From Siphonodentalium dalli (lineage: Eukaryota > Mollusca > Scaphopoda > Gadilida > Siphonodentaliidae), in the NCBI GenBank assembly GCA_032622095.1, contig CP136068.1, positions 183,214,796 to 183,278,795 of the forward strand: DNA of 64,000 nucleotides, in the 5' to 3' direction. Of the stretch, positions 22,816 to 34,734 are shown one piece after another. Made by a program: the position numbers and the translations under genes. The first letter of the stretch is position 1, and every line of letters begins with the position of its first letter. The notes beneath the pieces were generated by a model. That model ran no database searches. It was not told the origin of the DNA and saw nothing but the letters and a program-made list of their open reading frames with translations.

Positions 22816-25076
22816 CACTTCTCCCTGTTTAGTAGTGTTGAAGCGACTAGACTATGGTATTTTGTAGTCGACTAGTCGGCTACACTTAGTTGACTACTAG
22901 TCGACTAGTAAACACCTACTTTTTATATAAAACGATCAAAAACCCACACAAGATTATCAGTATTTTCTTAGACATCGATGATCTGCCTATTTCACAGCTG
23001 TTTGTCATCATAACTTTATTAAAACATGCATATTTATCATGATATTTATGTTGACAGCCTATAGTGACATGTAAGTAGCATGAACATCACTCATATCATA
23101 TACTATTGGGGTAAACTTCAGCATTGAAGTTATGTTCGCGAGCGATCCCGACAAAGTGACATCATAAACTACTATAGAGAGATTTCAAAACAGCTGGAAG
23201 AACAAGCTTCTTAACTTCTGGTGGATGTGCAGTCTAATTTCTTCGCCTGGTAATACAAAACCCTAACAGTTTAATCAATGTTCAGCAAGCTATTCCGCTA
23301 TACCATGTAACCGTTTGCCTACTTTTTGGGGTATGTTGTTTTATGACGGTCAGTCAATGACTTGACTAGAACTCGGACTGATATAGTGGCATAATCCAGC
23401 ACAATATAAACATAATTATGTCAGCGCCCAGTCAGGAGTGAAATGAACACGTGGTCACATAGGAATTGGTTTGATCTTGTGTCAGTCACCGCGTCGTCAA
23501 ACAACATATATATTGCAACGTCGGATGTTGAATATCATAGATCAAAGGTGCTGCAGTTTGAATATGGGAACGTGTACAGTAAATCTTCCGTTACTATTTA
23601 GCCGAACAATAATTGTTCCAATCGATGAGATATCAAAAGGGTCCGATTTTCCCGGTGAATAACATACTTTGTTATCCTTCATCCAATTTTCTTCTCTTCT
23701 GATTGGCTGAGAGTGCGTGACATGGCGGGCCGTAAATCACCATATTAATCTCGAGGGTAACACTGTTATTGACCGCTCAGCTGTTACCAGTAAACACAGA
23801 ACAACGAAGAACTCAACGCGCAGAGATCCTCTGACAGCTCTCTAATAATTTCGAAAAACACTGTTTTGATAAACCCCACTGTTTCATAACAACCGCGTAC
23901 TGTGGTGTTTGCTAATTTGCATAATTGTGTGGGTTTTTTTATTTGCAATTAAAGCACGCTATGAATATATGGTGTTATCACCGACAGAAATCCGTTATTA
24001 GGTGTAATGTTCCTATTGGACCTTTTTATATCAATAACAAATACCGCGGGGCAAATAGATAAACCGTATTATGCAGTTGGTATGTGCTGCAGACAATTGC
24101 ACATACGATGTGCCTACGTTACAAATACGTTTATGTTTTAGCTCTAAAGATCAAATAGCCACTTTTACTGTTTATCAACTGACTATTTCTTTTCGGCAAT
24201 ACATTCCTCAGACTTCAGAAGAATACACTTATGTTGCGTAACAATCTGTGACATATGTCAATTTCTTTTTGCACAACTACAACGTGTTAGTTTCACATTT
24301 TAGCGTTCTGGAAATTTACACGTGTGCCTGCGTCTTTACGCTCATTTGAACGAAACCGAACATTTCGCTGCATGGCTACTCGACTTCGAAATTGCTTTAC
24401 TCCTCTTTCCGTGAACCGATTCCCACCATGGGACCAGCAAACTGACCGGAGAATAGCTGGGTGTGTTAATTGATCCAGAATGTGAATGTTTTATTTTCTA
24501 AAAGCGAGCATTCCAACATAAAATTAACTCTTCGAACTGGTTTAAAGAATATACGCACGCACTTAGGCCTGCTATTAAGGAGGTTCGTGTGTACTCCTTT
24601 GTCAGATAACAAAACAGTTATCACCCTTGTTTTCGTGAGACACGGAGATTTGTCGCCGCTCTCCATCTGGAATGTCACCCTCGGACCTAGCGGCCCTCGG
24701 GTGACATTCCAGTTCTCGAGCGGGCGACAACTCCCCGTGTCTCACTCAATCGCGGGCGATAACTGTATAATAACAGGTCACTATCCCTCGCATGATGACC
24801 TAGATCAGAAACATGTTTTTATAACACCATAACCGCAACCAGACTGGCGTATTTCGGGTTCCATCCCAATCGTTTGTGCTTGATACACACGGGCGATGAT
24901 AAATATGGAAGTATACTGCATGCATCAATGATTGCTACCCATGAAACGTGTATCTATATCTTTCTGAGAAATATGACGATTAGTCAACTAGGAGATTACT
25001 AATCGATTATCTCCAAAATTATAGTCAACGTCGACAAATCGTTTCAACACTACTGTTTTGTTATTAGGGAGAAGTG
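22816..25076. mobile_element. Candidate inverted-terminal-repeat element, about 2.26 kb
   Basis: The left end reads CACTTCTCCCT then AGTAGTGTTGAAGCGA (22816-22846). The right end, in reverse complement, reads CACTTCTCCCT then AGTAGTGTTGAAACGA (25076 down to 25040). GTCGACTAGT-type motifs lie just inside the left end. No transposase frame is visible between the ends, so it would be non-autonomous, or two separate ends of one family. I see no clear target-site duplication. Confidence 0.5.
24614..24766. repeat. 153-bp imperfect palindrome
   Basis: Starts ACAGTTATC and ends GATAACTGT. Inside, GTGAGACACGG pairs with CCGTGTCTCAC, TGTCGCC with GGGCGACA and TGGAATGTCACCC with GGGTGACATTCCA, around a centre near 24690. 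GC content is much higher than the surroundings. An open frame across it (24470-24832) is a by-product. Confidence 0.85.
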
Positions 25077-25802
25077 GAGTGTATCAGGGAGAAGTGGAGT
25101 GTATCAGGGAGTAGTCATAATGGCTGAAGTTAAATTTGCTCTGCGTCATCACACTTCCATGATCCAATAAGTATTTTATCCCACAGGGTTAAAGTGAAAG
25201 ACAACAACTGGAATAAGTTAAATAGCCACCTGTTTAGAAAAACATAATTATTTACAGGAAGCCGATACATAAATGTAGTATTAACAAATACAAAAATGTA
25301 AGTGACAATTTGTTTAGGCAAAATAACTGCATATAGATGTTGGGCAACAGGGCAGACATAAATAAAGTTTTTATTCCCAAACAAACGAAAAAAGGTGAGG
25401 GAGGGTTTTCTAAATTAGCGACCGGGTTCACCGGTCAATTTATTGGAAAGAATGTTAACACAACCGCTTCGAGCATCCCTTCCGGCAAAACATATAGTTC
25501 CCACGATTCTACTCGGCGAATTATTCCAATTCGCAAACTAAATAGCAGAACTGCCATAATTCCTGTACTTTATAAATATGTTTAATTTCGTCTAAGTACT
25601 TCGCAACATCAGTGTATAACTTAATTATGTGAAATGCCATGCGTTATGGTGGAGTGATCTATGCCAGTGAAAGATCTCACTACCAAACATGTTTGCGTTT
25701 TTACACAATTTTGGTTTAAATTCACGCATCTGGTTAACCCTTTGTGATAAAATACGTCACTCTTATACGACTATGTTATGCCACACAAGAGTCCATTTTT
25801 AA
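25077..25802. other. Intron sequence, no gene seen
   Basis: AT-rich. Apart from a 21-bp duplication (GGGAGAAGTGGAGTGTATCA from about 25068) that overlaps the preceding element edge, nothing stands out. Confidence 0.55.
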
Positions 25803-26148
25803 AACCATTATAGTGAGAAATAACACCATTATAGTGAGTAAGATCACCATTATAGTGAGTAAGAACACCATTATAGTGAGTAAGAACACCATTATAGTGA
25901 GTAAGAACACCATTATAGTGAGTAAGAACACCATTATAGTGAGAAAGAACACCATTATAGTGAGTAAGATCACCATTATAGTGAGTAAGGACACCATTAT
26001 AGTGAGTAAGAACACCATTATAGTGAGTAAGAACACCATTATAGTGAGTAAGAACACCATTATAGTGAGTAAGAACACCATTATAGTGAGTAAGGACACC
26101 ATTATAGTGAGTAAGAACACCATTATAGTGAGTAAGGACACCATTATA
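25803..26148. repeat. 21-bp minisatellite
   Basis: About 16.5 copies of a 21-bp unit around ACCATTATAGTGAGTAAGA, with GATC, GGAC and GAAC variants. The period is a multiple of 3 and lacks stops in one frame on each strand, so it produces overlapping repeat ORFs (NTIIVSK on +, LLTIMVF on -). It ends 246 bp before the acceptor of the laminin-G exon. Confidence 0.96.
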
Positions 26149-26394
26149 AGTAAATATACGTTAAATATGCTGTTTGTACATACATGTATTCATACACAAC
26201 TGGAAACAAAACAATTACATTAGTAATCTATATTCCAGGCATAATCAAATATTGCAGATGTCAATTTTAGCATGGATTTCAATCCTGTATACCCTTTCTC
26301 ATTTTGTTTTGGTGTAAGAGACCCGTTCAGCTATACTAGGTTGGTTGTCCCTGTTATGATGCCACAATAATGCAATGTTATGATTTTTTTTTAG

Positions 26395-26756
26395 CTTGCG
26401 ATCCAGATCTTCATATTGACTTCAATGGTGCATCCGAAGGTACCTTCATTCACGCAGAGAATATTCATCCCAACATGAACAGCAATAAAGGTGCATGGAA
26501 TGGCGTCAACTCTCGGCTGGTTATACCCTTGTACACCGCACACGAGTTCATGTCGCCACTCGTTATTAAAGTTGAATTCTTGGCAAAAGGACAAACATTC
26601 GCAAAACAGGCGCTGCTCACAAATGATGACTGTGTAGATATCGCAACTCCTTCGATTGGCATCTACACATCAATGAAGGATAACGATGAAATTAATGTGG
26701 AATTCCTGATTCAAACAAAGGATGGTCCCCCGCAATCCATTACACTCACTGCAGAG
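26395..26756 (+). CDS. Pif/BMSP-like matrix protein, main laminin-G-like exon
   Basis: Exon of 362 bp between a long T tract ending in TTAG and the donor GAG/GTTAGT. It enters in phase 1 and leaves in phase 0. It encodes 120 residues after a split Thr codon, starting TCDPDLHIDFNGASEG and ending SITLTAE. The pattern C-DP-LxIDFNG, then KGAWNG near residue 33, then a beta-rich stretch, fits the laminin-G-like fold that follows the chitin-binding domains in Pif-type proteins; in that family the region is thought to act in matrix and mineral interactions outside the cell. The downstream exons at 38596, 39905 and 46754 complete the fold with matching phases. It is flanked by a 21-bp minisatellite on the left. 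The laminin-G identity is recognised by pattern, not by alignment. Confidence 0.8.
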
Positions 26757-27046
26757 GTTAGTCCAATTAATATCCCCCACAAACAAAGTTTGGAGGGGGG
26801 TATAGACATGTGCTCCATCTGTTCACCCATAATGTTATATCTTATATAGCGTTATATACGGCTCTTTTTTTTACTTAGAATTTGACTGATTTCATAACAT
26901 TTCGGTTTCCAACCGATAACTCCAATTTGGATTATTTGATCTGAACCAAGGCTGGTATGTGTGTTGCCCAGCTAAAACTACAGGCCAAGTTCGAATATAG
27001 GTTATGTCCAATTATTTTCAAATGAGATACGGCCATTTTTCCGCAA
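26757..27046. other. Intron sequence, no feature seen
   Basis: Start of the 11.8-kb intron 2 of the Pif-like gene. AT-rich, with no repeat recognised. Confidence 0.5.
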
Positions 27047-27215
27047 AGGAAAGCCCTCATTGAACTATATGGATTGCATCTCCGGCCTTGTGTCAACCAG
27101 GAGGGTTACAATTTATTGCTGTCCCTACTCCGTTCACACCGTGCTCGGATCAGTTACGTATGAATGCACACAGGTGTATCCCGCATTATATTCATTATCT
27201 AGCCAGATTTTATTC
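27047..27215 (+). mobile_element. Dispersed element B, copy 1
   Basis: The segment from TTTCCGCAAAGGAAAGCCCT to TTCATTATCTAGCCAG is matched in reverse complement at 33717-33890. Conserved blocks include GCATCTCCGGCCTTGTGTCA, ACTCCGTTCACA and GTGCTCGGATCAGT. About 165 bp, non-coding, probably a short non-autonomous element. Confidence 0.8.
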
Positions 27216-28144
27216 CTTCTGGTTGTCAACAGGACGTGTTTCTAAAGTTAGTATTTTTCTGAATTGCGAGTTTATCAACTCAATATTTAATATCGATAAC
27301 AAACTTGCAATTTATTTGTCGTCCTACCCTATAGTTAATTAATATTTCTAACATCCGCACAGAAACTTTTTCGTAATTTGATTCTGTGTTTTTGTTTTCC
27401 TCATCAAAATGGCTCTCTCTAAATAATTAGAAATACGATGGCCATCTTGATAATGACTAAAGAAGCACATAGCTTACTTGTGGCGAAGCAATATGTTGCA
27501 TTATTGTGTAACATGTACGGTGTGATGCCTTACGATTGAGGACGCAACATGGTACGGTATGCGAAGTTTCCTAATATCATGCTACACATGTTTACTTTCA
27601 CTAAGGAGGTGTTTCTACATTAGCCGGATAAGATCCTATTCGCTTTAGCCGGTAACGATAACAATAGAGTGTTTTACTTCGCCGGGTAAGAATTTCAGGT
27701 ATCCGGATATGCATCTATTCGGTTTTCATTTTCTGGATTAAATTATTCAATACAAGCAACTTGTTGTCGTATAGATTCTAATTCGCTCTGCATTTAAGTT
27801 ATATATTTATCTGGTGTCATGCCGTCATGGATAATTCCCTTTCAACAATTAACTCGAGCAACAGTGTGGTGTTAGCACTGATAGACCAGTCCGCTTTTCG
27901 CCTATGTATATGGGTCAGTGTGTCAGTTTGATTGTCTCGAATCAGCCGCCCATCGGTGGTCACGCACCTTGATTATAAGCTATTATGATAAATACTAACT
28001 GACGATAGTACACGTACTCTGCATATTTGTTGCGCATTCGAGGGAACTAAATTTGCATGTTCATGTACATGTATGATCATATATATGGAAGAAATTGGAT
28101 GGAACGTTATGGATTATAAATCTCATTGCGTCGTGGACATATAT
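27216..28144. other. Intron sequence, no gene seen
   Basis: AT-rich, no exon borders or named repeat recognised. TA runs occur near its right end. Confidence 0.5.
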
Positions 28145-28440
28145 ATATATTTACATACTAAGTGTGATTATCACTAAATCCAGCATTTCGATTGGTCGCG
28201 CACACGTGACTAGTTGCAGTTATTTCTCAGTGAACGCGCAACAGCTCATAACTGCAAGCACATAGTTACATCGATAGGTCATCGATACCGGAAAGAAAAG
28301 CGCGTAATGTTTTGGGCGCATTTGGACTCGCGTAGGATTGATTTAAATTAAATCATCAGGTTTCAATATAAAGAAGTTGTTCCTGTTAACTTTTGCCAAG
28401 GGTGCTATGGGATATTTTGGGCTGGTTTTGTCACGATACA
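28145..28440 (+). mobile_element. Dispersed element, copy 2 (inverted partner of 15738-16105)
   Basis: Reads in opposite orientation to copy 1: TACTAAGTGTGATTATCACT at the left, GCGCGTAATGTTTTGGGCGC in the middle, and CCATAGCACCC-type sequence (as GGGTGCTATGGGATATTTTG) to GGGCTGGTTTTG at the right. It lacks the 75-bp internal duplication of copy 1, so the duplication is private to copy 1. Confidence 0.75.
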
Positions 28441-28529
28441 CTTTTCGATTTAAAAACATTTACAAAAGTGGCTTTTTCGCTAAATGTATATAAATATAAG
28501 GATTAACTGTCATGTTGACTGTTTTTATG

Positions 28530-28622
28530 GAGATGTAGCCGTGAGGTAAGTGGTCATAACTTGTATGTAAAACCCTTCGTGTTTCACACAAGTTATGACC
28601 ACTTACCTCACGGTTACATCTC
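28530..28622. repeat. Long hairpin, 35-bp arms, 23-nt loop
   Basis: 28530-28564 (GAGATGTAGCCGTGAGGTAA...) is the reverse complement of 28588-28622 with one mismatch (G/A). A truncated further copy of the arm end (TCTCACGGTTACATG) follows at 28629-28643. Confidence 0.95.
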
Positions 28623-28643
28623 TCCATTCTCACGGTTACATGT

Positions 28644-31639
28644 TTGACTGACCACGGGGGCTGGACCAAGACATAATATTATAGGACCGACCATGGTTAT
28701 GGCCCGGTGTGAGAACATTTTGTAAGCGGAACCCTGGAAATTTGCAAAATCTGTGCCAACACGGGGGACATATAACGTTCAGACAATCAAAACGATTTGA
28801 TTATTTATTACAAACAGTTCAATAGAATATCTTCGGGTCGTCGGTGTGGAATATCTTCGTTTGGGTTCGTCTTCCTGTCGTCTACGTGAATCGTGGTCTT
28901 TTATTATCTTCAATGGTTGAGTTCGCATTCCCGTCGTATGCACGTCGCGGGGGTTCATCGCTTCGTCATAGGTTCAATGCGCTTATCTCTAGTTGAGCAT
29001 CTCGGCTGCTGTCGATGGTTACGCCTGGTTGTCGATACATCAGGGCGTCGTTCAGGTATATAAACAAGTTGGCTCACCTAACATAGTTGTTTGCCATCTT
29101 CAGCTGTCTGCTGCGTCTTCGTGGTTCCGTCGTCGATGTTGTGTGTCTTCAGTCGTTCTCGGGAGAAAGCTTTGGACTTGGTAATGACCTGAAATCTCGC
29201 TGCATTATTTATATTAGTCGCTACTTCGGCGTGCCTCAGGCTGATTTCTTTCGCGTGACTTCGCGAAGTGGTCCGTGTTCAGTCAGATGGGAAAATCCTC
29301 TTGAATTTTTTGTATAGATATGTACCAGGTGTCAACAGGTGGTCAGTTTGACGGCCTGTCCATGTTATTTCGCTGAATTGCCCCAAGCGTTGCGTCGAGA
29401 GTCCAACTCAGCGTTCTTATCGAAAGCTCCCATCTATAGATTGGTCGGCGCTGTTCTCTTCACGGATTACTGCTAATGTATGATTCTATACTTTGCTTGA
29501 CAGGGGTGTTATTGGCTGCCCCCCCCTAAGTTTGTAATACTGTCCATGGTTTCCATATGTCGTCGTTTTCGTACTGCATTTTGGCACAAATCCTAGCATC
29601 CAGACTTGCCTTAAGATGTCCAATTGTTGAACAGTTTCCAAACTTGACACACCTCTAAGGTTGGATCATTTCCAACTGATGGCCATTTCAGTCCAATAAT
29701 TTGGTTAAAAAAATAAGCAAACGTTGGTCTAAAAAAATCACCGTTAATAACTTGTTGGAAAATCAAACTACGAGAACAATTTCAACATATTGTTGATGTC
29801 AAATTTCCAACTAATGTCGTCTCAGGTATGAAATTTCCAGCTTTTGAATATTTTGATTAAAGTTGGGATGAGACACCTGCCACCCAACGCCCCGTCCCGT
29901 ATACATGGACATGGTGAACGCCCAAATAAAACGAAAAACATATTTTATTGTATAATGTACAAACGGAAAATGTGTCACATTTTATTCGCGATGCTGAAAC
30001 TTATATATACAATATTTAATATACAATCCAATCTGAATGATTAGACACCAATTTGTAGATGTATGAGACGAAAATATCTCAAAACTGACATTGACAATGC
30101 TTTTGGTGCGACAATCACTTCACAGAACTCAAACAAAGCTTTAACAATGTTGTTTAAATATCTTTAAAATTACCAATAGCAATACCTAAAAGTTTGTGTT
30201 GGATATTAATAATTTCGGCATTTCCATTTCTAAAATTGTTCACTTCACCATACTGCCCAAGCATACTTCTAGAAAGTGGCTAGATGTTACAGGTGTACAA
30301 CAATTTCATATTCCATTTTAGTGCGAACTAAAAGGAAAAATATTAACAAGTAAAGGAGACACATGAATATATGCGTATCTTCGCCGGCGATGTGTAAACA
30401 CTCTGCAGTAAATTCGCCGGTTAACGGGTTCGCTGCTTAGATCGCTCACTGGCTATGTGTAAACGGCACCTAAGTCTAAGTCGACTCGCTTCGCTTCTTC
30501 AATAAGTTGTATTGCTATGTTAATATCAAGTATACTGCCAAAGCATACTCGAAACAGCTATGTTGGATGCAGAAAGTTGCACATGACAGAAATGTAATAA
30601 TTAAAATGACTAAATTAAAAAGATATCCCTTGTTATCAGCTGAAATTTTCTTTGGCTGTAATGTTGTTTTAACGATCAATACCTGCGAATCAAAGCTCGC
30701 CATAATGTATGCACATGAGGGCTTGTGTTGAGCAATTGGAACGTGTAAGCGAACGTTACAGCGAGCAAGGTGTTTATCAGAAAATGCTGCCTTGTATCTC
30801 GCGATTCAATATCCTATACCTCATTGTAGCATAAGCACAATAGTTACTAACAGGTAGATTATGTTCGTTATGACGTATACCCCCACTGCTTGTTGATATA
30901 ATATATAGTGTTTCATTCTTTACATCCATGTATGTAGAGTATGACTAACAGTTGGGTTACTACGAGTCCCGCGAATGGTTTGATTAGGGCCAAGGATATT
31001 CTGATGTACAAGATTCGGCGACAACATATTTTCATTTAAACGTTTGTTATCGAATGAAATATCAATCAAATCATAATCTGTCATTATTTCGGCGACACTC
31101 GGGTATGTTTCTTTGCACCGCTCAATGTGTTTTGTTGAATAGGCTTCCCTGATCCAAGCCTGCAAAGATATGCAAGCGTAGTAACCTGACCCTCCAGCTA
31201 CACTTTGCTAACAGCATTTATTAAATATACCATGGTGATTCAGTATGTGGTCAGAATCATTGGAGACATCTTGGATGTTCGCCTTGACGCAAGCCAACTG
31301 GCATACGTGTGGTCTGTAACCATATCCAGTGGGAACTTGGTACAAACGGGCAAGCTTTGTCTTCAATATGGAACACTTTGTTTATGAGTGGCATGGTCAA
31401 TGTGTTGCAATGATTTATTGGCTGGCCAGCATCTCACTGAATTTCAATTACATCAATGTTTATCCTTATTGTTATCCGGCAGATGATTTCACATTTACGA
31501 CATTCACAGGTTAGCAATTAAAATTGAAATCTTTGTGGTGTATCCACTGATCAGCAACACCAAATAGACACCATATGATATATTATCCTCAGACATTAGT
31601 GTTGGGCAATCATGATTATTTGGCATCTGGGAGTAGCCC
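28644..31639. other. Intron sequence, no gene seen
   Basis: About 3 kb with short chance frames only. I found no domain, no exon with both splice borders and no strong tandem repeat. A C-run occurs near 29520. Confidence 0.5.
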
Positions 31640-31800
31640 TTGGAGGCTGTGCTGTGCGGGGAAGACTAGTTGTCTCGTGCCGCTATTGCAAATAGTGCAC
31701 CAGCCGAATGGCCTTCTGAATCTTCCCCATGGTGCAGCGGCCCACATCTCCACGATATTGGATGCAGTCGTACGATATTGGATGAATCGTACGCCTCGCC
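31640..31800. repeat. Direct repeat C, copy 1
   Basis: Blocks such as CTTCCCCATGGTGCAGCGGC, CACGATATTGGATGCAGTCG and GAATCGTACGCC recur in the same order and orientation at about 32417-32555. The intervening 600 bp (GC-richer, with a Pro/Gly-rich chance frame) could be the body of a degenerate mobile element, but no domain is recognisable. Confidence 0.6.
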
Positions 31801-32416
31801 ATACCTCCGGGCCTTCTCCTCCGCTGTCATGTGATCATAGTGGTATGTCATCGACATTTATGCCACCTTGGTCAGGACCACCTGCATTTGGGGGATTCCG
31901 CGGGAGGGGCTTCCTTTGGTCAAGTGGTTCATGCGAACTTATCCCCTCCGCCGTTCTGGCCTTGGGGTCACAGCATATTCTACCTGGGCAACTAATGATG
32001 CAACAGAATTGTCAGAGGGGGGTGACATTGGTCAGGACATAGCAACTTAACCCAAATGCTAGCGAATTTGTTCCCCGTCAAGCTATGTCAGAGCAGGCCT
32101 CTCCCCTAGTATGGTATCCCGTTCTGGTGCTGGCGTCGACCCGGACATGATTTCTCTGAATCCCATGGCGTCGGCAGGTTTGACGACAATGAGCAAGAAT
32201 CACGGGTCGACGGTGGGTCCATAGGCACACTGTCGGACGATGGTTAAGACATTCCTACTGAACGTGATTTTGTACAAAAGACAAGGACACAGGTGGATCT
32301 CTTGTTTAAACATCTTCCATATGATAAGTGTGATATTAAAGTGTTTAATTTAATTAAAAAATTCAAAAGTACCAGTCTTTACCCCAGACAGGACAGCCCC
32401 GCATCTTAGCCTTTGA

Positions 32417-32555
32417 TGTTGTTCTGGTGGGGAATACTTGGTGTCCCGTGCCACCAAGAGCCGCATCAGCTAACAAGCCTTACGACTCTTCCCCATAGTG
32501 CAGCGGCTCACATCCCATGATATCGGGTTCAGTCGATCCCCTGGAATCGTACGCC
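32417..32555. repeat. Direct repeat C, copy 2
   Basis: Partner of 31640-31800: CTTCCCCATAGTGCAGCGGC, TGATATCGGGTTCAGTCG and GGAATCGTACGCC. The two copies are diverged by scattered substitutions and small indels. Confidence 0.6.
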
Positions 32556-32682
32556 CTATGGACACCTACAAGCCACTCCTACACCGGCCATGTTGCTCAA
32601 TGTGACAGTTTTGAAATGTACCAGCATTCAATCGATCTGATCTGAGTGTCTCAGTCCCAACGGCTGGTTATCGGTGCCAGAC

Positions 32683-32875
32683 TTTTCGCCTTTTGAGGCC
32701 GAAATGTCTAATTTTTATTCCCCCAGCGGACGATTTTTTCGCCCAACTTTTCGCCTTAGAGGGCAACATTTGAAATTTGTACTTCCCCAGCGGCCGATTT
32801 CCGTTCACCAACTTTTCGCCTTAGAGGCCAAACTTTCGAATTTTTCACCCCCCCCAGCGGACGGTTTATCGGCAG
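32683..32875. repeat. Three tandem units of about 70 bp
   Basis: Each unit has ACTTTTCGCCTTAGAGG, then a CATTTGAAATTT-like stretch, then CCCCAGCGGACGATTT. The starts are near 32683, 32748 and 32811, followed by a last CCCCCCCAGCGGACGG. Short frames across it are incidental. Confidence 0.8.
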
Positions 32876-33551
32876 AGCTTGGTGTTCCACTTGGGAAGCT
32901 AGACTAATAGTTTATTTTTCATCGGCTGTCCTGGACATGTGCGCCATCATTATAGATAACTGGTGCTTATGCCTGTTCATCAAGCTCTCTGGAGTTATAT
33001 ATATATATAATCATACATTGATATGGTTCCCTGCTCTATCTTCCAATATGAATGGCGAGGCTTGAGAAGGGATTTGTGGCATGATATAATGATACATCGT
33101 CTATCACTATGATATTTGCATCATATCATTTTTATATATAATGCGTATAACATAAGCATTCTGATATATTATGACATACAATATGGCAACATGTGACATC
33201 AGTTCAAAATGTGAACTGTCGAGAAAGCGTGCGGAAAATGAAAAAGAGAAGAGGATAAAGAGATGGAAGTGGAGGAAAAGAAGTCTCTTCAAAAGTTTTA
33301 CTTGCTCGGTTGTCTCGCTATCATGAATTATATGGCACTACCTGGGATGTTTCTTCAAAAAACAAGGGGGAGGTCCACGTTTGAACAATGTCGGAATCTG
33401 AATTATGAGATCTTTCACGTAACATAATCATAGCGGATTCATGACTAAATCACATTTACATGACATCTGTTTCGGAAGAGTACATTCCCATCGAATTTGG
33501 ATATTAACTTTCTTCCTCGTACCTTCTCTTGTGCTTGCATTCTAAACCATA
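32876..33551. other. Intron sequence, no gene seen
   Basis: AT-rich sequence with a TA microsatellite at about 32998-33010. No exon borders recognised. Confidence 0.5.
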
Positions 33552-33640
33552 TAGTTCAGTGAGGGCTTTCCTTGGCGGAAAAATAAATTTTTTTAAATTA
33601 TAATTAATTTTTCCTTGAGGGAAGCCGCAACTGAACTAGA
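33552..33640. repeat. Fold-back element with TAGTTCAGT ends
   Basis: TAGTTCAGTGAGGGCTTTCC...GGCGGAAAAA at the left pairs with TTTTTCC..GAGGGAAGCC..AACTGAACTA at the right, around an AT-rich loop. The same terminal motif (GTTCAGT..GGGCTTCCCT..GGAAAAA) ends element B at 27047 and 33890, so this is probably a deleted relative of element B. Confidence 0.7.
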
Positions 33641-33716
33641 ATAGACCCCTCCCATGGTGGTGCCATTCCCAACCCCGCGACTCGCAAATCTCATGATTAA
33701 GTTGGAAATAAACCTG

Positions 33717-33890
33717 GCTAGCTAATGATTAGAATACTGGATTTACCTGGGCGCATGCATGCGTGACTGATCCGAGCACTGTTGTGAACGGAGTAGTGAC
33801 AGCAATACATTTTATCTCCCCTGATTGACACAAGGCCGGAGATGCAAGCCATGTAGTTCAGTTTCGGGCTTCCCTTAAGGAAAAATGAAA
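33717..33890 (-). mobile_element. Dispersed element B, copy 2
   Basis: Reverse-complement partner of 27047-27215, 6.7 kb away. Blocks CTGATCCGAGCACTGTTGTG, TGACACAAGGCCGGAGATGC and GTAGTTCAGTTTCGGGCTTC are shared. Confidence 0.8.
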
Positions 33891-34084
33891 TATAATTAAA
33901 AACATATATATATTTCGACTTAAAATTTAACTGCATTTTGGTACTGAAATTAGGGGATATCAGATATTCTTTGTAAGTTCAAATTATTATTTTATTTCCC
34001 GGTAGAACAAATTGAAATGGCTAAATGGCGTATTTTGACATGTCCCAGTGATGCTCTTGTTTTCAGAGTTACAGACCTTGTTGG

Positions 34085-34345
34085 GTAATGGGAGTTAGTG
34101 TGAAAATTTATTTTACTGTTTGTATCACTAAGTCCTTCGGCACACCCTACATGTCACATCCCTCATCCGATCGACACCAAACTTCATATGGATATTCCAG
34201 GTGGGCTCTAGATGGGAGATGTCAATTTCTTTCCCAAATTGATTTAAAAAACATGGCTGCCAGCAGCTATCTTGAATTTTACATTTAAATTCATCAGCAA
34301 ACCCTGCAGCCCACATACATGTATGGTGGAGGAATATTTTGAACA
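34085..34345 (+). repeat. Family A dispersed repeat fragment
   Basis: Contains CACTAAGTCCTTCGGCACAC, CACCAAACTTCATATGGAT, TCTAGATGGGAG, CATGGCTGCCAGCAGCTATC and a second module TTCATCAGCAAACCCTGCAG. Modules and order match family A at 40130-41230 and 43311-45062. Confidence 0.75.
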
Positions 34346-34734
34346 TTTTCAGGGATGTTTAGGATCACATGTATTTCTTTATTGGATAACTTATAATGAA
34401 TTTGAGAACAAAGTTGATCTCCATATTCTTAGTGATGTTTTTACAGACTTGTATATTGTCTGCAGATTTGCCCACTGTGAAGGCCATGGTGACAAGTTGG
34501 GTCCATTTAACCCTTTCTTTATTATAATAAATAATAATAATGACCAGTTTTATATAGCAATTAACCAATTACTTGCTCTAACACGCATTGCAGAATATTA
34601 CCCAAGTCATTTGTTAAAACCAACCAATGAACCGGCTGCAGCCATTGCAGGCTCTGCTCTAGTTTGATCAGAACATGCTCTGATACTCATCAGTATGACA
34701 AGCTGACTGGTACCATTTTAACGCATGAGTGATG

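Noticed and set aside
24470-24832. 120-codon ORF
   Set aside because: Runs through an imperfect palindrome; no domain, no splice borders.
25744-26223. Overlapping repeat ORFs on both strands (159 and 122 codons)
   Set aside because: By-products of a 21-bp tandem repeat without stops in one frame per strand.
31575-32042. 155-codon ORF as a gag-like gene
   Set aside because: Pro/Gly-rich composition only, no zinc knuckle or other domain; spans direct repeat C.
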